DNA of 32,748 bases from Tepidimonas sp. UBA997 (GTDB taxonomy: Bacteria > Pseudomonadota > Gammaproteobacteria > Burkholderiales > Burkholderiaceae_C), in NCBI GenBank assembly GCA_002291945.1, contig DBAZ01000055.1:22798-55545 (forward strand). Direction: 5' to 3'. The position numbers and the translations under genes are program-made. The notes under the pieces are model-generated. The model saw only the letters and a program-made list of their open reading frames with translations. It did no database searches and was not told the origin of the DNA. Positions 14,325 through 21,901 of this stretch are shown here, piece after piece; positions within the stretch are counted from its first letter, which is position 1, and each line of letters opens with the position of its first letter.

Positions 14325-15044
14325 CGTTTCATCATGCACCTTTGGGGGGCGGTGTCCAAAAATGGCGCTGCCCACCCGTACCATCGAGCTGCCGGCAGCC
14401 AGCGCCGCTTCCAGGTCATCGCTCATGCCCATGGACAGCGTGTCCACGGGCAGACCGGCCTGCTGCAATTGCTCAAACAAGGTGTGCGCTTGGGTGAAAA
14501 CTGCCAGCGCCGAAGCAAAATCTGGCGCGGGTTCGGGCAGGCACATCAACCCCCGCAAGCGCAAGCGCGGCAGGGCTGCCACTGCCCGGGCCAGTTCCGG
14601 CAACTCGCGGGGTGCCACGCCGGCCTTGTTGAGGCCGCCGTCCACGTTCACTTGCACGCATACGTTCAGCGCTGGCAGGTGGTTCGGGCGTTGTGCGCTC
14701 AGGCGCTCGGCGATTTTGAGCCGATCCACCGTGTGTACCCAGTCAAAGTGCTCGGCCACCAGACGGGTTTTATTGCTCTGCACCGGGCCGATGCAGTGCC
14801 ATTGCACATCCGCTAGGCCGCGCGAGCGCAGGGTCACGATCTTGTCCACCCCTTCCTGAATGTAGTTCTCACCAAAGGCCCGTTGACCGGCGGCATAAGC
14901 CTCCAGCACGGCTTCGACTGGAAAGGTTTTCGATACTGCGAGCAGTTGTACGGCGTGGCCCGATCGCCCCGTTCGCCCCGATCGGGCGCAAGCCTGTTGT
15001 AGGCGCGCGTGCACACGCTGGAGATTGTCTGAAATCGTTGCCAT
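14319..15044 (-). CDS. yggS: YggS-family pyridoxal phosphate homeostasis protein
   Basis: PLP-binding protein of the YggS/PROSC family, a single alanine-racemase-type barrel without known enzymatic activity that controls free PLP and keto-acid balance. The PLP lysine is in LLAVSKTFP; GENYIQEGVDKI, WHCIGPVQSNKTR, VNVDGGLNKAG, LRGLMCLPEP, SMGMSDDLEAAL and VRVGSAIFGHRPP are all family motifs. The ATG at 15042-15044 (MATISDNLQ) is the likely start; a TTG 18 bases upstream is possible. It ends VHDETV, with its stop inside an attC-like box. It is divergent from pilT, the same neighbour as in Pseudomonas. Length is 241 residues. Confidence 0.93.
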   Translation of the reverse strand: MATISDNLQRVHARLQQACARSGRTGRSGHAVQLLAVSKTFPVEAVLEAYAAGQRAFGENYIQEGVDKIVTLRSRGLADVQWHCIGPVQSNKTRLVAEHFDWVHTVDRLKIAERLSAQRPNHLPALNVCVQVNVDGGLNKAGVAPRELPELARAVAALPRLRLRGLMCLPEPAPDFASALAVFTQAHTLFEQLQQAGLPVDTLSMGMSDDLEAALAAGSSMVRVGSAIFGHRPPKVHDETV

Positions 15045-15076
15045 AATGGAACAATTGATCAATATCGGGAAACGGG

Positions 15077-16120
15077 ATGGACATCACTCAGCTTCTGGCC
15101 TTCGGTGCCAAAAACAAAGCGTCGGACCTGCACCTGTCGGCCGGTCTGCCACCGATGATACGTGTGCATGGCGATGTGCGTCGCGTCAACGTCGAGCCGC
15201 TGGATCACAAGCAGGTGCATGCCATGGTGTACGACATCATGACCGACGCCCAGCGCAAGCACTATGAAGAATTCCTGGAAGTCGATTTCTCGTTCGAGAT
15301 CGAGGGGCTGGCCCGTTTTCGCGTCAACGCTTTCAACCAGAAACGCGGTGCCGCGGCCGTCTTCCGCACCATTCCCTCCAAAATCCTGACGCTGGAAGAC
15401 CTCAACTGCCCCAAGATCTTTGCCGATCTGGCGCTCAAGCCGCGCGGGCTGGTGCTGGTCACGGGCCCCACCGGCTCGGGCAAGTCCACCACGCTGGCGG
15501 CGATGATCAACCACCTCAACGAGCACGAGTACGGCCACATCCTCACCATCGAGGACCCGATCGAATTCGTGCACGAATCCAAGAAGTGCCTGGTCAACCA
15601 GCGTGAAGTGGGGCCGATGACGCTGAGTTTCTCCAACGCCCTGCGTTCGGCCCTGCGCGAAGACCCGGACTGCGTGCTGGTCGGGGAAATGCGTGACCTC
15701 GAAACCATCCGGCTGGCCATGACCGCCGCCGAAACCGGCCACCTCGTGTTTGGCACCCTGCACACCTCCAGCGCCGCCAAGACTATCGACCGGATCGTGG
15801 ACGTGTTTCCCCCAGAAGAAAAGGAAATGGTGCGCGCCATGCTGTCCGAGTCGCTGGTGGGCGTGATCTCGCAAACCCTGCTCAAAACCATGGACGGCAA
15901 AGGCCGTGTGGCGGCGCACGAAATCATGATCGGTACCCCCGCCATCCGCAACCTGATCCGGGAAAACAAGGTCGCGCAGATGTACTCGTCGATTCAGACC
16001 GGGAGCGGTTTTGGCATGCAGACCCTCGATCAGAGCCTGATGGATCTGATGCGCCGCAATGTGGTCACCCCCGCTGAAGCTCGCTCCAAGGCCAAGATTC
16101 CTGAAAACTTCCCCGGTTAA
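15077..16120 (+). CDS. pilT: Type IV pilus twitching motility ATPase PilT
   Basis: Cytoplasmic hexameric ATPase that powers retraction of type IV pili (twitching, surface sensing, DNA uptake). It begins MDITQLLAFGAKNKASDLHLS, the typical PilT start. Walker A is GPTGSGKSTTLAAM (about residues 133-146), the Asp box is TIEDPIEFVH, Walker B lies in DCVLVGEMRDLETI, and the His box is HLVFGTLHTSSAAK. The C-terminal retraction motif AIRNLIRENK is intact. Length is 347 residues. It is followed 29 bases later by pilU. The pilus assembly genes are elsewhere. Confidence 0.97.
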   Translation: MDITQLLAFGAKNKASDLHLSAGLPPMIRVHGDVRRVNVEPLDHKQVHAMVYDIMTDAQRKHYEEFLEVDFSFEIEGLARFRVNAFNQKRGAAAVFRTIPSKILTLEDLNCPKIFADLALKPRGLVLVTGPTGSGKSTTLAAMINHLNEHEYGHILTIEDPIEFVHESKKCLVNQREVGPMTLSFSNALRSALREDPDCVLVGEMRDLETIRLAMTAAETGHLVFGTLHTSSAAKTIDRIVDVFPPEEKEMVRAMLSESLVGVISQTLLKTMDGKGRVAAHEIMIGTPAIRNLIRENKVAQMYSSIQTGSGFGMQTLDQSLMDLMRRNVVTPAEARSKAKIPENFPG

Positions 16121-16149
16121 GCGTCCCTGCATACACAAGGAGTCGATCC

Positions 16150-17286
16150 ATGGAGCGCGATCAAGCCAGCAACTTCGTCAACGACCTGCTCAAACTGCTG
16201 ATCAGCCGCAACGGCAGCGACCTGTTTCTGACGGCCGACTTTCCTCCGGCCATGAAGGTGGACGGCAAGATCACCAAGGTGTCGCCCCAGCCGCTGAGCG
16301 GCCAGCACACCCAGGCGTTGGCGCGCGCCATCATGAACGACAAGCAGTCGGCCGAGTTTGAGCGCACCAAGGAATGCAACTTCGCGATTGCGCCGGGCGG
16401 CATCGGACGTTTCCGCGTCAATGCCTTCGTACAAATGGGCAAGGTGGGGCTGGTCATGCGCACCATCCCAGCGAAGATTCCGACCGTCGATGAACTGGGC
16501 CTGCCCCAGGTCTTGAAGAACCTGGCTTTGGCCAAGCGCGGCATCTGCATTCTGGTGGGTGGTACTGGCTCGGGCAAATCGACCTCGCTGGCGGCCATGG
16601 TGGACTGGCGCAACGAAAAAACCCACGACCATATCGTGACCATCGAAGACCCGGTCGAGTTCGTGCATCAGCACAAAAACTGCATCATTACCCAGCGCGA
16701 AGTCGGGCTGGATACCGACGGCTGGGAAGTCGCCCTGAAAAACTCGCTGCGGCAGGCACCCAACGTCATCCTGATGGGTGAAATCCGCGACCGTGAAACC
16801 ATGCAGCACGCGATCTCGTTCTCCGAGACCGGCCACCTCTGCCTGGCCACCCTACACGCCAACAGCGCCAACCAGGCGATGGAGCGCATCGTCAACTTTT
16901 TCCCCGAAGATGCTCATGCCCAGGTGCTCAAAGACGTGTCGCTCAACCTCAAGGGCATGGTGGCCCAGCGATTGCTGCCCCGGCAAGACGGCAAGGGCCG
17001 TTACGCGATTGTGGAAGTGATGTTGCACAGCGGGCTGATCGCCGACCAGATCATGAAGGGTGAGATCAACGAGCTCAAAGAAACCATGAAGCGCAGCCGT
17101 GAAGTCGGTATGCAGACTTTCGACCAAGCCCTGTTTGACGCCTTCGAGGCCAACCTCATCACCTGCGAAGACGCGCTGCGCAACGCTGATTCGCAAAACG
17201 ACCTCAAGCTCAGCATCAAGCTCAACAGCCAGCGCGCCCGCAACCACGACTTGGCCGCAGGCACCGAACACCTGACACTGCTGTAA
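16150..17286 (+). CDS. pilU: PilT-dependent retraction ATPase PilU
   Basis: Second retraction ATPase of the PilT family, which works with PilT to raise retraction force. It begins MERDQASNFVNDLLKLLISR, typical of PilU. Walker A is GGTGSGKSTSLAAM, the Asp box is TIEDPVEFVH, the Walker B region is NVILMGEIRDRETM, and the His box is HLCLATLHANSANQ. The C-terminus is longer than in PilT (378 residues), as in other PilU proteins. An AAGGAG ribosome site precedes the start (16137-16142). It is in an operon with pilT. Confidence 0.95.
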   Translation: MERDQASNFVNDLLKLLISRNGSDLFLTADFPPAMKVDGKITKVSPQPLSGQHTQALARAIMNDKQSAEFERTKECNFAIAPGGIGRFRVNAFVQMGKVGLVMRTIPAKIPTVDELGLPQVLKNLALAKRGICILVGGTGSGKSTSLAAMVDWRNEKTHDHIVTIEDPVEFVHQHKNCIITQREVGLDTDGWEVALKNSLRQAPNVILMGEIRDRETMQHAISFSETGHLCLATLHANSANQAMERIVNFFPEDAHAQVLKDVSLNLKGMVAQRLLPRQDGKGRYAIVEVMLHSGLIADQIMKGEINELKETMKRSREVGMQTFDQALFDAFEANLITCEDALRNADSQNDLKLSIKLNSQRARNHDLAAGTEHLTLL

Positions 17287-17298
17287 GCCCCAACCCGC

Positions 17299-18213
17299 AT
17301 GACCCTGCTCGTCAACCCGAAAAGTTACCAACCCACCACCCCGACCCGTGTCGCCTTCATTGGCCTGGGCGTGATGGGCTTGCCGATGGCGGGCCACTTG
17401 GCCTTGGCAGGGCACGCCGTGACTGTCTATAACCGCAACCCGGCCAAGGCCCAAGCCTTGGTGCAGGCCTGTGCCGCGCAAGGCGTGCGTAGCGCGGCCA
17501 CCCCGCAGGCCGCAGCGCAAGAGGCCGAGATCGTGTTCAGTTGCGTCGGCAACGACGCCGACCTGCGCACCATCGCCTTGGGTGAGCAGGGTGCTTTTGC
17601 GGGCATGGCACCCGGCGCAGTGATGGTGGATCACACCACCGCTTCGGCAGGGGTGGCGCGTGAGCTCGACGCCATGGCCCGCGAACGCGGCCTGCACTTC
17701 ATCGATGCGCCGGTCTCGGGCGGGCAGGCTGGGGCGCAGAACGGGCTGCTGACCGTGATGTGTGGCGGCGACAGCGCGGTTTTCGAGCGCGTCAAGCCGG
17801 TGGCGCTGGCCTTTGCACGCGCCTTCACGCTGATGGGCCCGAGCGGCGCTGGTCAGCTCACCAAAATGGTCAACCAGATCTGCATCGCCGGACTGCTCCA
17901 AGGCCTGAGCGAGGGGATTGCTTTTGGCCAGCGCGCCGGTCTGGACATGCACCAGGTGCTGGAGGTGATAGGCAAAGGCGCCGCCCAGAGCTGGCAGATG
18001 GACCACCGCGGTCGCACCATGGTGGCCGACGCGTTCGACTTCGGCTTTGCGGTTGACTGGATGCGCAAAGACTTGGGCTTGGTGCTGGAAGAAGCCAAAC
18101 GCAATGGCGCTCGGCTACCCGTCACTGCGCTGGTGGACCAGTTCTATGCCGATGTACAGGACATGGGCGGCCAGCGCTGGGATACCTCCAGCCTGATACG
18201 GCGGCTGCGCTAG
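17299..18213 (+). CDS. Beta-hydroxyacid dehydrogenase (3-hydroxyisobutyrate/tartronate semialdehyde reductase family)
   Basis: NAD(P)-dependent oxidoreductase of 304 residues. The Rossmann motif FIGLGVMGLPMAGHL is at about residues 20-34, the substrate-binding DAPVSGGQAGA at about 136-146, and the catalytic Lys is K189 in GQLTKMVNQ; RKDLGLVLEEAK follows. These match the beta-hydroxyacid dehydrogenase family (MmsB, GarR, GlxR); the exact substrate cannot be assigned. It begins 12 bases after the pilU stop and may be read through from the pilus genes, though there is no functional link. It is convergent with dolP. Confidence 0.9.
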   Translation: MTLLVNPKSYQPTTPTRVAFIGLGVMGLPMAGHLALAGHAVTVYNRNPAKAQALVQACAAQGVRSAATPQAAAQEAEIVFSCVGNDADLRTIALGEQGAFAGMAPGAVMVDHTTASAGVARELDAMARERGLHFIDAPVSGGQAGAQNGLLTVMCGGDSAVFERVKPVALAFARAFTLMGPSGAGQLTKMVNQICIAGLLQGLSEGIAFGQRAGLDMHQVLEVIGKGAAQSWQMDHRGRTMVADAFDFGFAVDWMRKDLGLVLEEAKRNGARLPVTALVDQFYADVQDMGGQRWDTSSLIRRLR

Positions 18214-18240
18214 GGTGCCGCGCCCCCGTCGGCGTGACAA

Positions 18241-18897
18241 TCATTGCACAGGTGGTCTGCCTTGTGGCGTATGCCGCGGCTGAATGCGGGCCAGTTCTTC
18301 TTCGGAAATGATTTCAAACACCCGGATGACGCGCTGCACGCCCTGAATGCTGCGGGTGATGTCGGCCACGCGATCAGCCTCGCGCTGGGTGACGCGGCCC
18401 ATCAGATAGACGTTGCCGCGTTCGGTGCCGATATTGATGGCACTGGAGAAAACGTCGCGTGCGTCGATGAGCGCCGCCCGCACGCGCGCACTCACCAAGG
18501 CATCGGCAGAACGTGCCGTCAAGGAAGGTGAGGACTGAATCGCCAGTTCATCGACGATCAGATTCACGTTTTCCACCGCAGCCACGATGCGCACGGCCAG
18601 CGCCTTGTCGGTCTGGCTAGGCACTTCCCCCGTGAGCAGCACCTTGCGGTTGTGGCTGGTCACGACCACACGCGCACGATCGCCAAATGCCTCGCGCAGG
18701 CGAGCCGCCGCCCGCAGCTCGATCCCCTGGTCTTCGACGATGGTGCCGGACGTGCGGCGGTCGTTGGCCACCATCACGCCGGTTCCCACGGCCCCTCCCA
18801 CCACCAGTGGCGCACAGGCCGAAAGCGCTGTGACTGCGGCTACTGCCACCAGCAGACGAGCGGGCCAGCGCCCCCATGGTTGTTTGCTTGATTTCAT
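18241..18897 (-). CDS. dolP: Dual BON-domain outer-membrane lipoprotein (DolP/YraP type)
   Basis: Lipoprotein with two BON domains, expected at the periplasmic face of the outer membrane. A lipobox LSAC (Cys near residue 28) follows a hydrophobic signal sequence. A Gly/Val-rich stretch leads to BON domain 1 (about 58-125: LREAFGDRARVVVTSHNRKVLLTGEVPSQ) and BON domain 2 (about 128-195: VRAALI, NVYLMGRVTQREAD, GVQRVIRVFEII). DolP supports envelope integrity and BamA function in E. coli. The ATG overlaps the diaA stop in ATGA (18894-18897). The yraN-diaA-dolP order matches the E. coli yra cluster. Confidence 0.88.
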   Translation of the reverse strand: MKSSKQPWGRWPARLLVAVAAVTALSACAPLVVGGAVGTGVMVANDRRTSGTIVEDQGIELRAAARLREAFGDRARVVVTSHNRKVLLTGEVPSQTDKALAVRIVAAVENVNLIVDELAIQSSPSLTARSADALVSARVRAALIDARDVFSSAINIGTERGNVYLMGRVTQREADRVADITRSIQGVQRVIRVFEIISEEELARIQPRHTPQGRPPVQ

Positions 18898-19505
18898 GCT
18901 GACTCCGTTTCTGTTTCTGCGTCATCACCCAGCAGCAAGGCGTCCAGGCCATCTGACAGGCAATGCATGACCAACTGATGCATTTCATGGATCCGGGGCA
19001 GGCGCTCGCTCGGCACGCTGATGAGGACGTCCGTGTCTTTGAGCAAGGCCCTCATGGGTCCTGGTTGGGCACCACACAGCGCGATCACCACCATGTCGCG
19101 ATCGTGGGCGGCCTCGATCGCGCCCAACACATCGGGCGACTGCGGCTGGGTGGAGGCCGCCAGCAGCACATCCCCCGGCAAGCCCAGCGCTCGCACCTGG
19201 CGGCCAAAGACGGCACGGGCTTCAAAGAGGTTGTACAAGCCAGTGACGACCGCCGCGTTGGAGCCCAGGGCCAAGGCCGCCAGTTCTGGCCGCTCGCGCT
19301 CGAAGCGCCCCACCAGCGACGCCACGAACCCCTGCACCTGAGCGGCCGAGGCACCGCTGCCACAGGCCAGCACCTTGCCGCCGCCCGTCAGGCAGGCCAG
19401 CAGCGCGGACACCGCAGACTCCACCTGGGGTGCCACGGCGGGCGCACACTGGTACTTGAGGTCGGCGCTGTCGATGAAGTGCTGCTGGATGCGTTGCAAG
19501 AGCAT
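18894..19505 (-). CDS. diaA: SIS-domain protein DiaA (phosphoheptose isomerase-like)
   Basis: A 203-residue SIS protein similar to DiaA, which binds DnaA and promotes timely replication initiation, and to the sedoheptulose-7-phosphate isomerase GmhA. The SIS fold is marked by GGKVLACGSGASAAQVQGF, DVLLAASTQPQSPDVLGAI and MVVIALCG, ending with HEMHQLVMHCLSDGLDALL. The neighbours yraN and dolP, as in E. coli, favour DiaA over GmhA. The ATG at 19503-19505 (MLLQRIQQHFIDSADLKYQ) matches the usual family start; the frame stays open upstream but runs into yraN. It is coupled to dolP by an ATGA overlap. Confidence 0.87.
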   Translation of the reverse strand: MLLQRIQQHFIDSADLKYQCAPAVAPQVESAVSALLACLTGGGKVLACGSGASAAQVQGFVASLVGRFERERPELAALALGSNAAVVTGLYNLFEARAVFGRQVRALGLPGDVLLAASTQPQSPDVLGAIEAAHDRDMVVIALCGAQPGPMRALLKDTDVLISVPSERLPRIHEMHQLVMHCLSDGLDALLLGDDAETETESA

Positions 19506-19558
19506 TTTGACATCATACCTGTGGTGGCGCGGATTTCCCGTCAGGCACCTGCCTGGCT

Positions 19559-19984
19559 TCAGTAACCGTCTGCAACAAAGGCTCCAGGAGTCCAGACCAC
19601 GCGCCATTGCCCTTCCTCGCCTTCGAGCGCGACCACATCAAAGCGGCAGGGGGGCAAGTGGGGCAGTCGCATCAGGAAGTGCCGCGCCGCAAAGATGATG
19701 CGCCGCTGCTTGGTCAGGCTGACGCTGGCCCCGGCACCGCCATGGCTCATGGATCGGCGTTGACGCACTTCGACAAAGACCAAGGTGCCATCCGTAGTGC
19801 GCATGATGAGATCGATTTCGCCACCCCCGCGGCCGGGCGTGTGAAAATTGCGTCGGACCAATTCCATGCCTTGGGCTTGCAGATAGGCCAACGCCTTGGT
19901 TTCGGCCCTGTCGCCGCGTTGTTGGGTGCTGGCCGACGTCGAGCCCGCCTTTTCGCCCCTTGTGGGCACTCTCCCGGATTTCAT
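19559..19984 (-). CDS. yraN: UPF0102 protein YraN, predicted endonuclease fold
   Basis: A 141-residue YraN/UPF0102 protein with a PD-(D/E)XK-like nuclease fold; the function is not established. Family motifs are RGDRAETKALAYLQAQGMELV, RRNFHTPGRGGGEIDLIM and LVFVEVRQRRSMSHGGA; SLTKQRRIIFAARHFL follows. The ATG at 19982-19984 has AAAGG upstream. It precedes diaA by 53 bases and is divergent from rsmI, with the two start codons only a few bases apart if the rsmI GTG is used. The N-terminal 25 residues are poorly conserved and low in complexity. Confidence 0.9.
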   Translation of the reverse strand: MKSGRVPTRGEKAGSTSASTQQRGDRAETKALAYLQAQGMELVRRNFHTPGRGGGEIDLIMRTTDGTLVFVEVRQRRSMSHGGAGASVSLTKQRRIIFAARHFLMRLPHLPPCRFDVVALEGEEGQWRVVWTPGAFVADGY

Positions 19985-19988
19985 TGTG

Positions 19989-20903
19989 GTGAACCTTTCT
20001 GTCGAACCGGCCCTGCAGGCGGCACGCGCCATGACTGCGACGCAGGATTATCCGGCGGGTGCGCTGTATGTGGTGGCGACGCCGATCGGGAATCTGGCCG
20101 ACATCACGGTCCGCGCCCTGAGCGTCCTGGTGCGCATGGACGCCATTGCTTGCGAAGACACCCGACACACGGCGGCCTTGTTGCGCAGCTACGGCCTGTC
20201 TGCGCCCCTGATGGCCGTCCACGAGCACAACGAGGCCGAGGCCGCCCAGCAGGTCGTTCGGCGCTTGCAAAACGGGGAGCGGATTGCTTACGTCAGCGAT
20301 GCAGGCACCCCCGGCGTGAGCGACCCCGGCAGCCGTCTGTGTGCCGCCGTCTGGGCATCTGGTCTGCGTTGCCTGCCCCTGCCCGGTGCCAGCAGCGTGA
20401 CGGCGCTGGTCAGCGTAGCGGGCTGGGTCACTGCGGGCCCAGGGCCTGCGTTCGAGTTCACGGGCTTTCTGCCATCCAAGGGCACCGAACGGAGTCTGGC
20501 CCTGCGTCGCCTGCAACAGCAGTCCCACCCGTGTGTGCTGCTGGAATCACCCCATCGGATCATGGCGCTGGCCGAGTCGCTGTCGGCACTGGGTGAACGG
20601 CGGGTCACCATCGGTCGCGAACTGACCAAGCAGTTTGAAGAAGTCGCCACACTGCCCTGTCGGGCGCTGGTGGACTGGCTCAAAGCCCACGAACACCGAC
20701 AGCGCGGAGAATTCGTGCTGGCCGTGCACCCGCAACCCCTTGCATCTGCGCAGGACGGTCTGTCGCCCGGCACCCAGCGCGTGTTGTCGCTGCTGCTGGA
20801 GGTGCTGCCCGTCAAGCAGGCCGCGCGTGTGGGCGCAGACATTACCGGCGAGTCGAAAAACGCGTTGTATCAGGCGGCGTTGCAACTCAAACGCACCGAC
20901 TGA
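19989..20903 (+). CDS. rsmI: 16S rRNA (cytidine(1402)-2'-O)-methyltransferase
   Basis: SAM-dependent methyltransferase that 2'-O-methylates C1402 in the decoding centre of 16S rRNA. Motifs include GALYVVATPIGNLADIT, CEDTRHTAALLRSYG, HEHNEAEAA, YVSDAGTPGVSDPGSRL, PLPGASSVTALV and FTGFLPSKGTER. Start choice is uncertain: the GTG at 19989 (MNLSVEPALQAARAM) gives an N-terminus of usual betaproteobacterial length, 304 residues; the ATG at 20031 with AGGCGG upstream would remove 14 residues. It is divergent from yraN, the classic neighbour. It converges on a small membrane-protein gene with four bases between the stops. Confidence 0.94.
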   Translation: MNLSVEPALQAARAMTATQDYPAGALYVVATPIGNLADITVRALSVLVRMDAIACEDTRHTAALLRSYGLSAPLMAVHEHNEAEAAQQVVRRLQNGERIAYVSDAGTPGVSDPGSRLCAAVWASGLRCLPLPGASSVTALVSVAGWVTAGPGPAFEFTGFLPSKGTERSLALRRLQQQSHPCVLLESPHRIMALAESLSALGERRVTIGRELTKQFEEVATLPCRALVDWLKAHEHRQRGEFVLAVHPQPLASAQDGLSPGTQRVLSLLLEVLPVKQAARVGADITGESKNALYQAALQLKRTD

Positions 20904-20907
20904 CCGG

Positions 20908-21240
20908 TCATTTCGGCTGACGTGGGTCTCGCTGGTCTTCGATCCCGGTCGATGCATCGACTTCACGCACTTCAACGTCCACCACATCCTCCCGTTGTGA
21001 CGTGGACGCGTCCCCGGCCCCACCGGGCCACACACGCCGGGTGGCGAACGACTGAAAACGGTCGACGAACACCGGAGGCACGGGTTTCTGGCCGCGGATG
21101 AGCGCCCACAAGACGCCCATCAGCAGCAAGACCAGCGCAATCGCCAGCATGGCAGCGGCCATCACGGCCATGATCACCCACAGCGTCAGCTTGATGATCG
21201 CGCTCAGCAGCTTTTGAAAAAACAACAGAATCTTTGTCAT
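20908..21240 (-). CDS. Hypothetical single-pass membrane protein
   Basis: A 110-residue protein I do not recognise. The ATG at 21238-21240 has AGGA seven bases upstream. A hydrophobic N-terminal half (about residues 12-46, AIIKLTLWVIMAVMAAAMLA and following) predicts one or two membrane helices; then VDRFQSFATRRVWPGG and an acidic C-terminal tail (EDVVDVEVREVDASTG). It is divergent from the DUF502 gene with 61 bases between the starts, and convergent with rsmI. Confidence 0.7.
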   Translation of the reverse strand: MTKILLFFQKLLSAIIKLTLWVIMAVMAAAMLAIALVLLLMGVLWALIRGQKPVPPVFVDRFQSFATRRVWPGGAGDASTSQREDVVDVEVREVDASTGIEDQRDPRQPK

Positions 21241-21301
21241 CAATAATTCCTGAAACGATGACAGCATCACGCACAATGGACGCTGTCCATCAACGCCTGC
21301 C

Positions 21302-21901
21302 ATGAAACGACTGTCACAATACTTTCTCCGGGGCCTCATGACCCTGCTGCCGCTGGGCCTGACCATCTATTTGCTTTACGTGCTGGTCGCATGGTCCGAA
21401 TCCTTTGCCATGCAGTTCATTCGTCCGATTGTCGGCAGTTTTTACGTCCCGGGCATGGGGTTGCTGCTGGCCACAGGGATGATCGTACTGGCCGGCTTCC
21501 TGATTTCGCGCGATTCAGCCGCGCGCCTGCTTGACTGGGTTGAGCTGCCGTTCACGAACACGCCCGTCGTCAAGAGTGTGTACAACTCGCTGAAAAGCTT
21601 TGCGGATTATTTCTCGCCGCAAAGCCGCAGTGAAAGCCCTCAGCAGGTGGTGGTGCTGCGCATGCCGGATTATCCGGTCGAGATGGTCGGCCTCGTGACT
21701 CGCAACCACATGCAGGGTCTGCCACCGGGATTTTTGCCTGGCGAGCGCGTGGCGGTCTATCTGCCCATGAGCTACATGATCGGGGGCTATACCCTGTTTG
21801 TCCCTCGTGAATGGGTCACGCCCATCAATATGTCGGTCGAAGAGGCCATGCGCTCCTCGCTGATCGCGTGGATGACGTCGCGCAGCAAGGCCAATCCATG
21901 A
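21302..21901 (+). CDS. DUF502 family membrane protein
   Basis: A 199-residue DUF502 protein of unknown function. It begins MKRLSQYFLRGLMTLLPLGLT, the usual start, with two membrane segments (about residues 10-30 and 50-70). Family motifs are PLGLTIYLLY, GMGLLLATGMIVLAGFL, PVVKSVYNSLKSFADYF and MVGLVTRN, with PMSYMIGGYTLFVPREWV near the end. The stop overlaps the start of the acetyltransferase gene in ATGA (21898-21901), implying translational coupling. Confidence 0.88.
   Translation: MKRLSQYFLRGLMTLLPLGLTIYLLYVLVAWSESFAMQFIRPIVGSFYVPGMGLLLATGMIVLAGFLISRDSAARLLDWVELPFTNTPVVKSVYNSLKSFADYFSPQSRSESPQQVVVLRMPDYPVEMVGLVTRNHMQGLPPGFLPGERVAVYLPMSYMIGGYTLFVPREWVTPINMSVEEAMRSSLIAWMTSRSKANP

Noticed and set aside
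15077..17286. pilT and pilU as a recent tandem duplication
   Set aside because: The two proteins differ through most of their length and carry separate PilT- and PilU-specific ends; this is the normal ancient paralogue pair.
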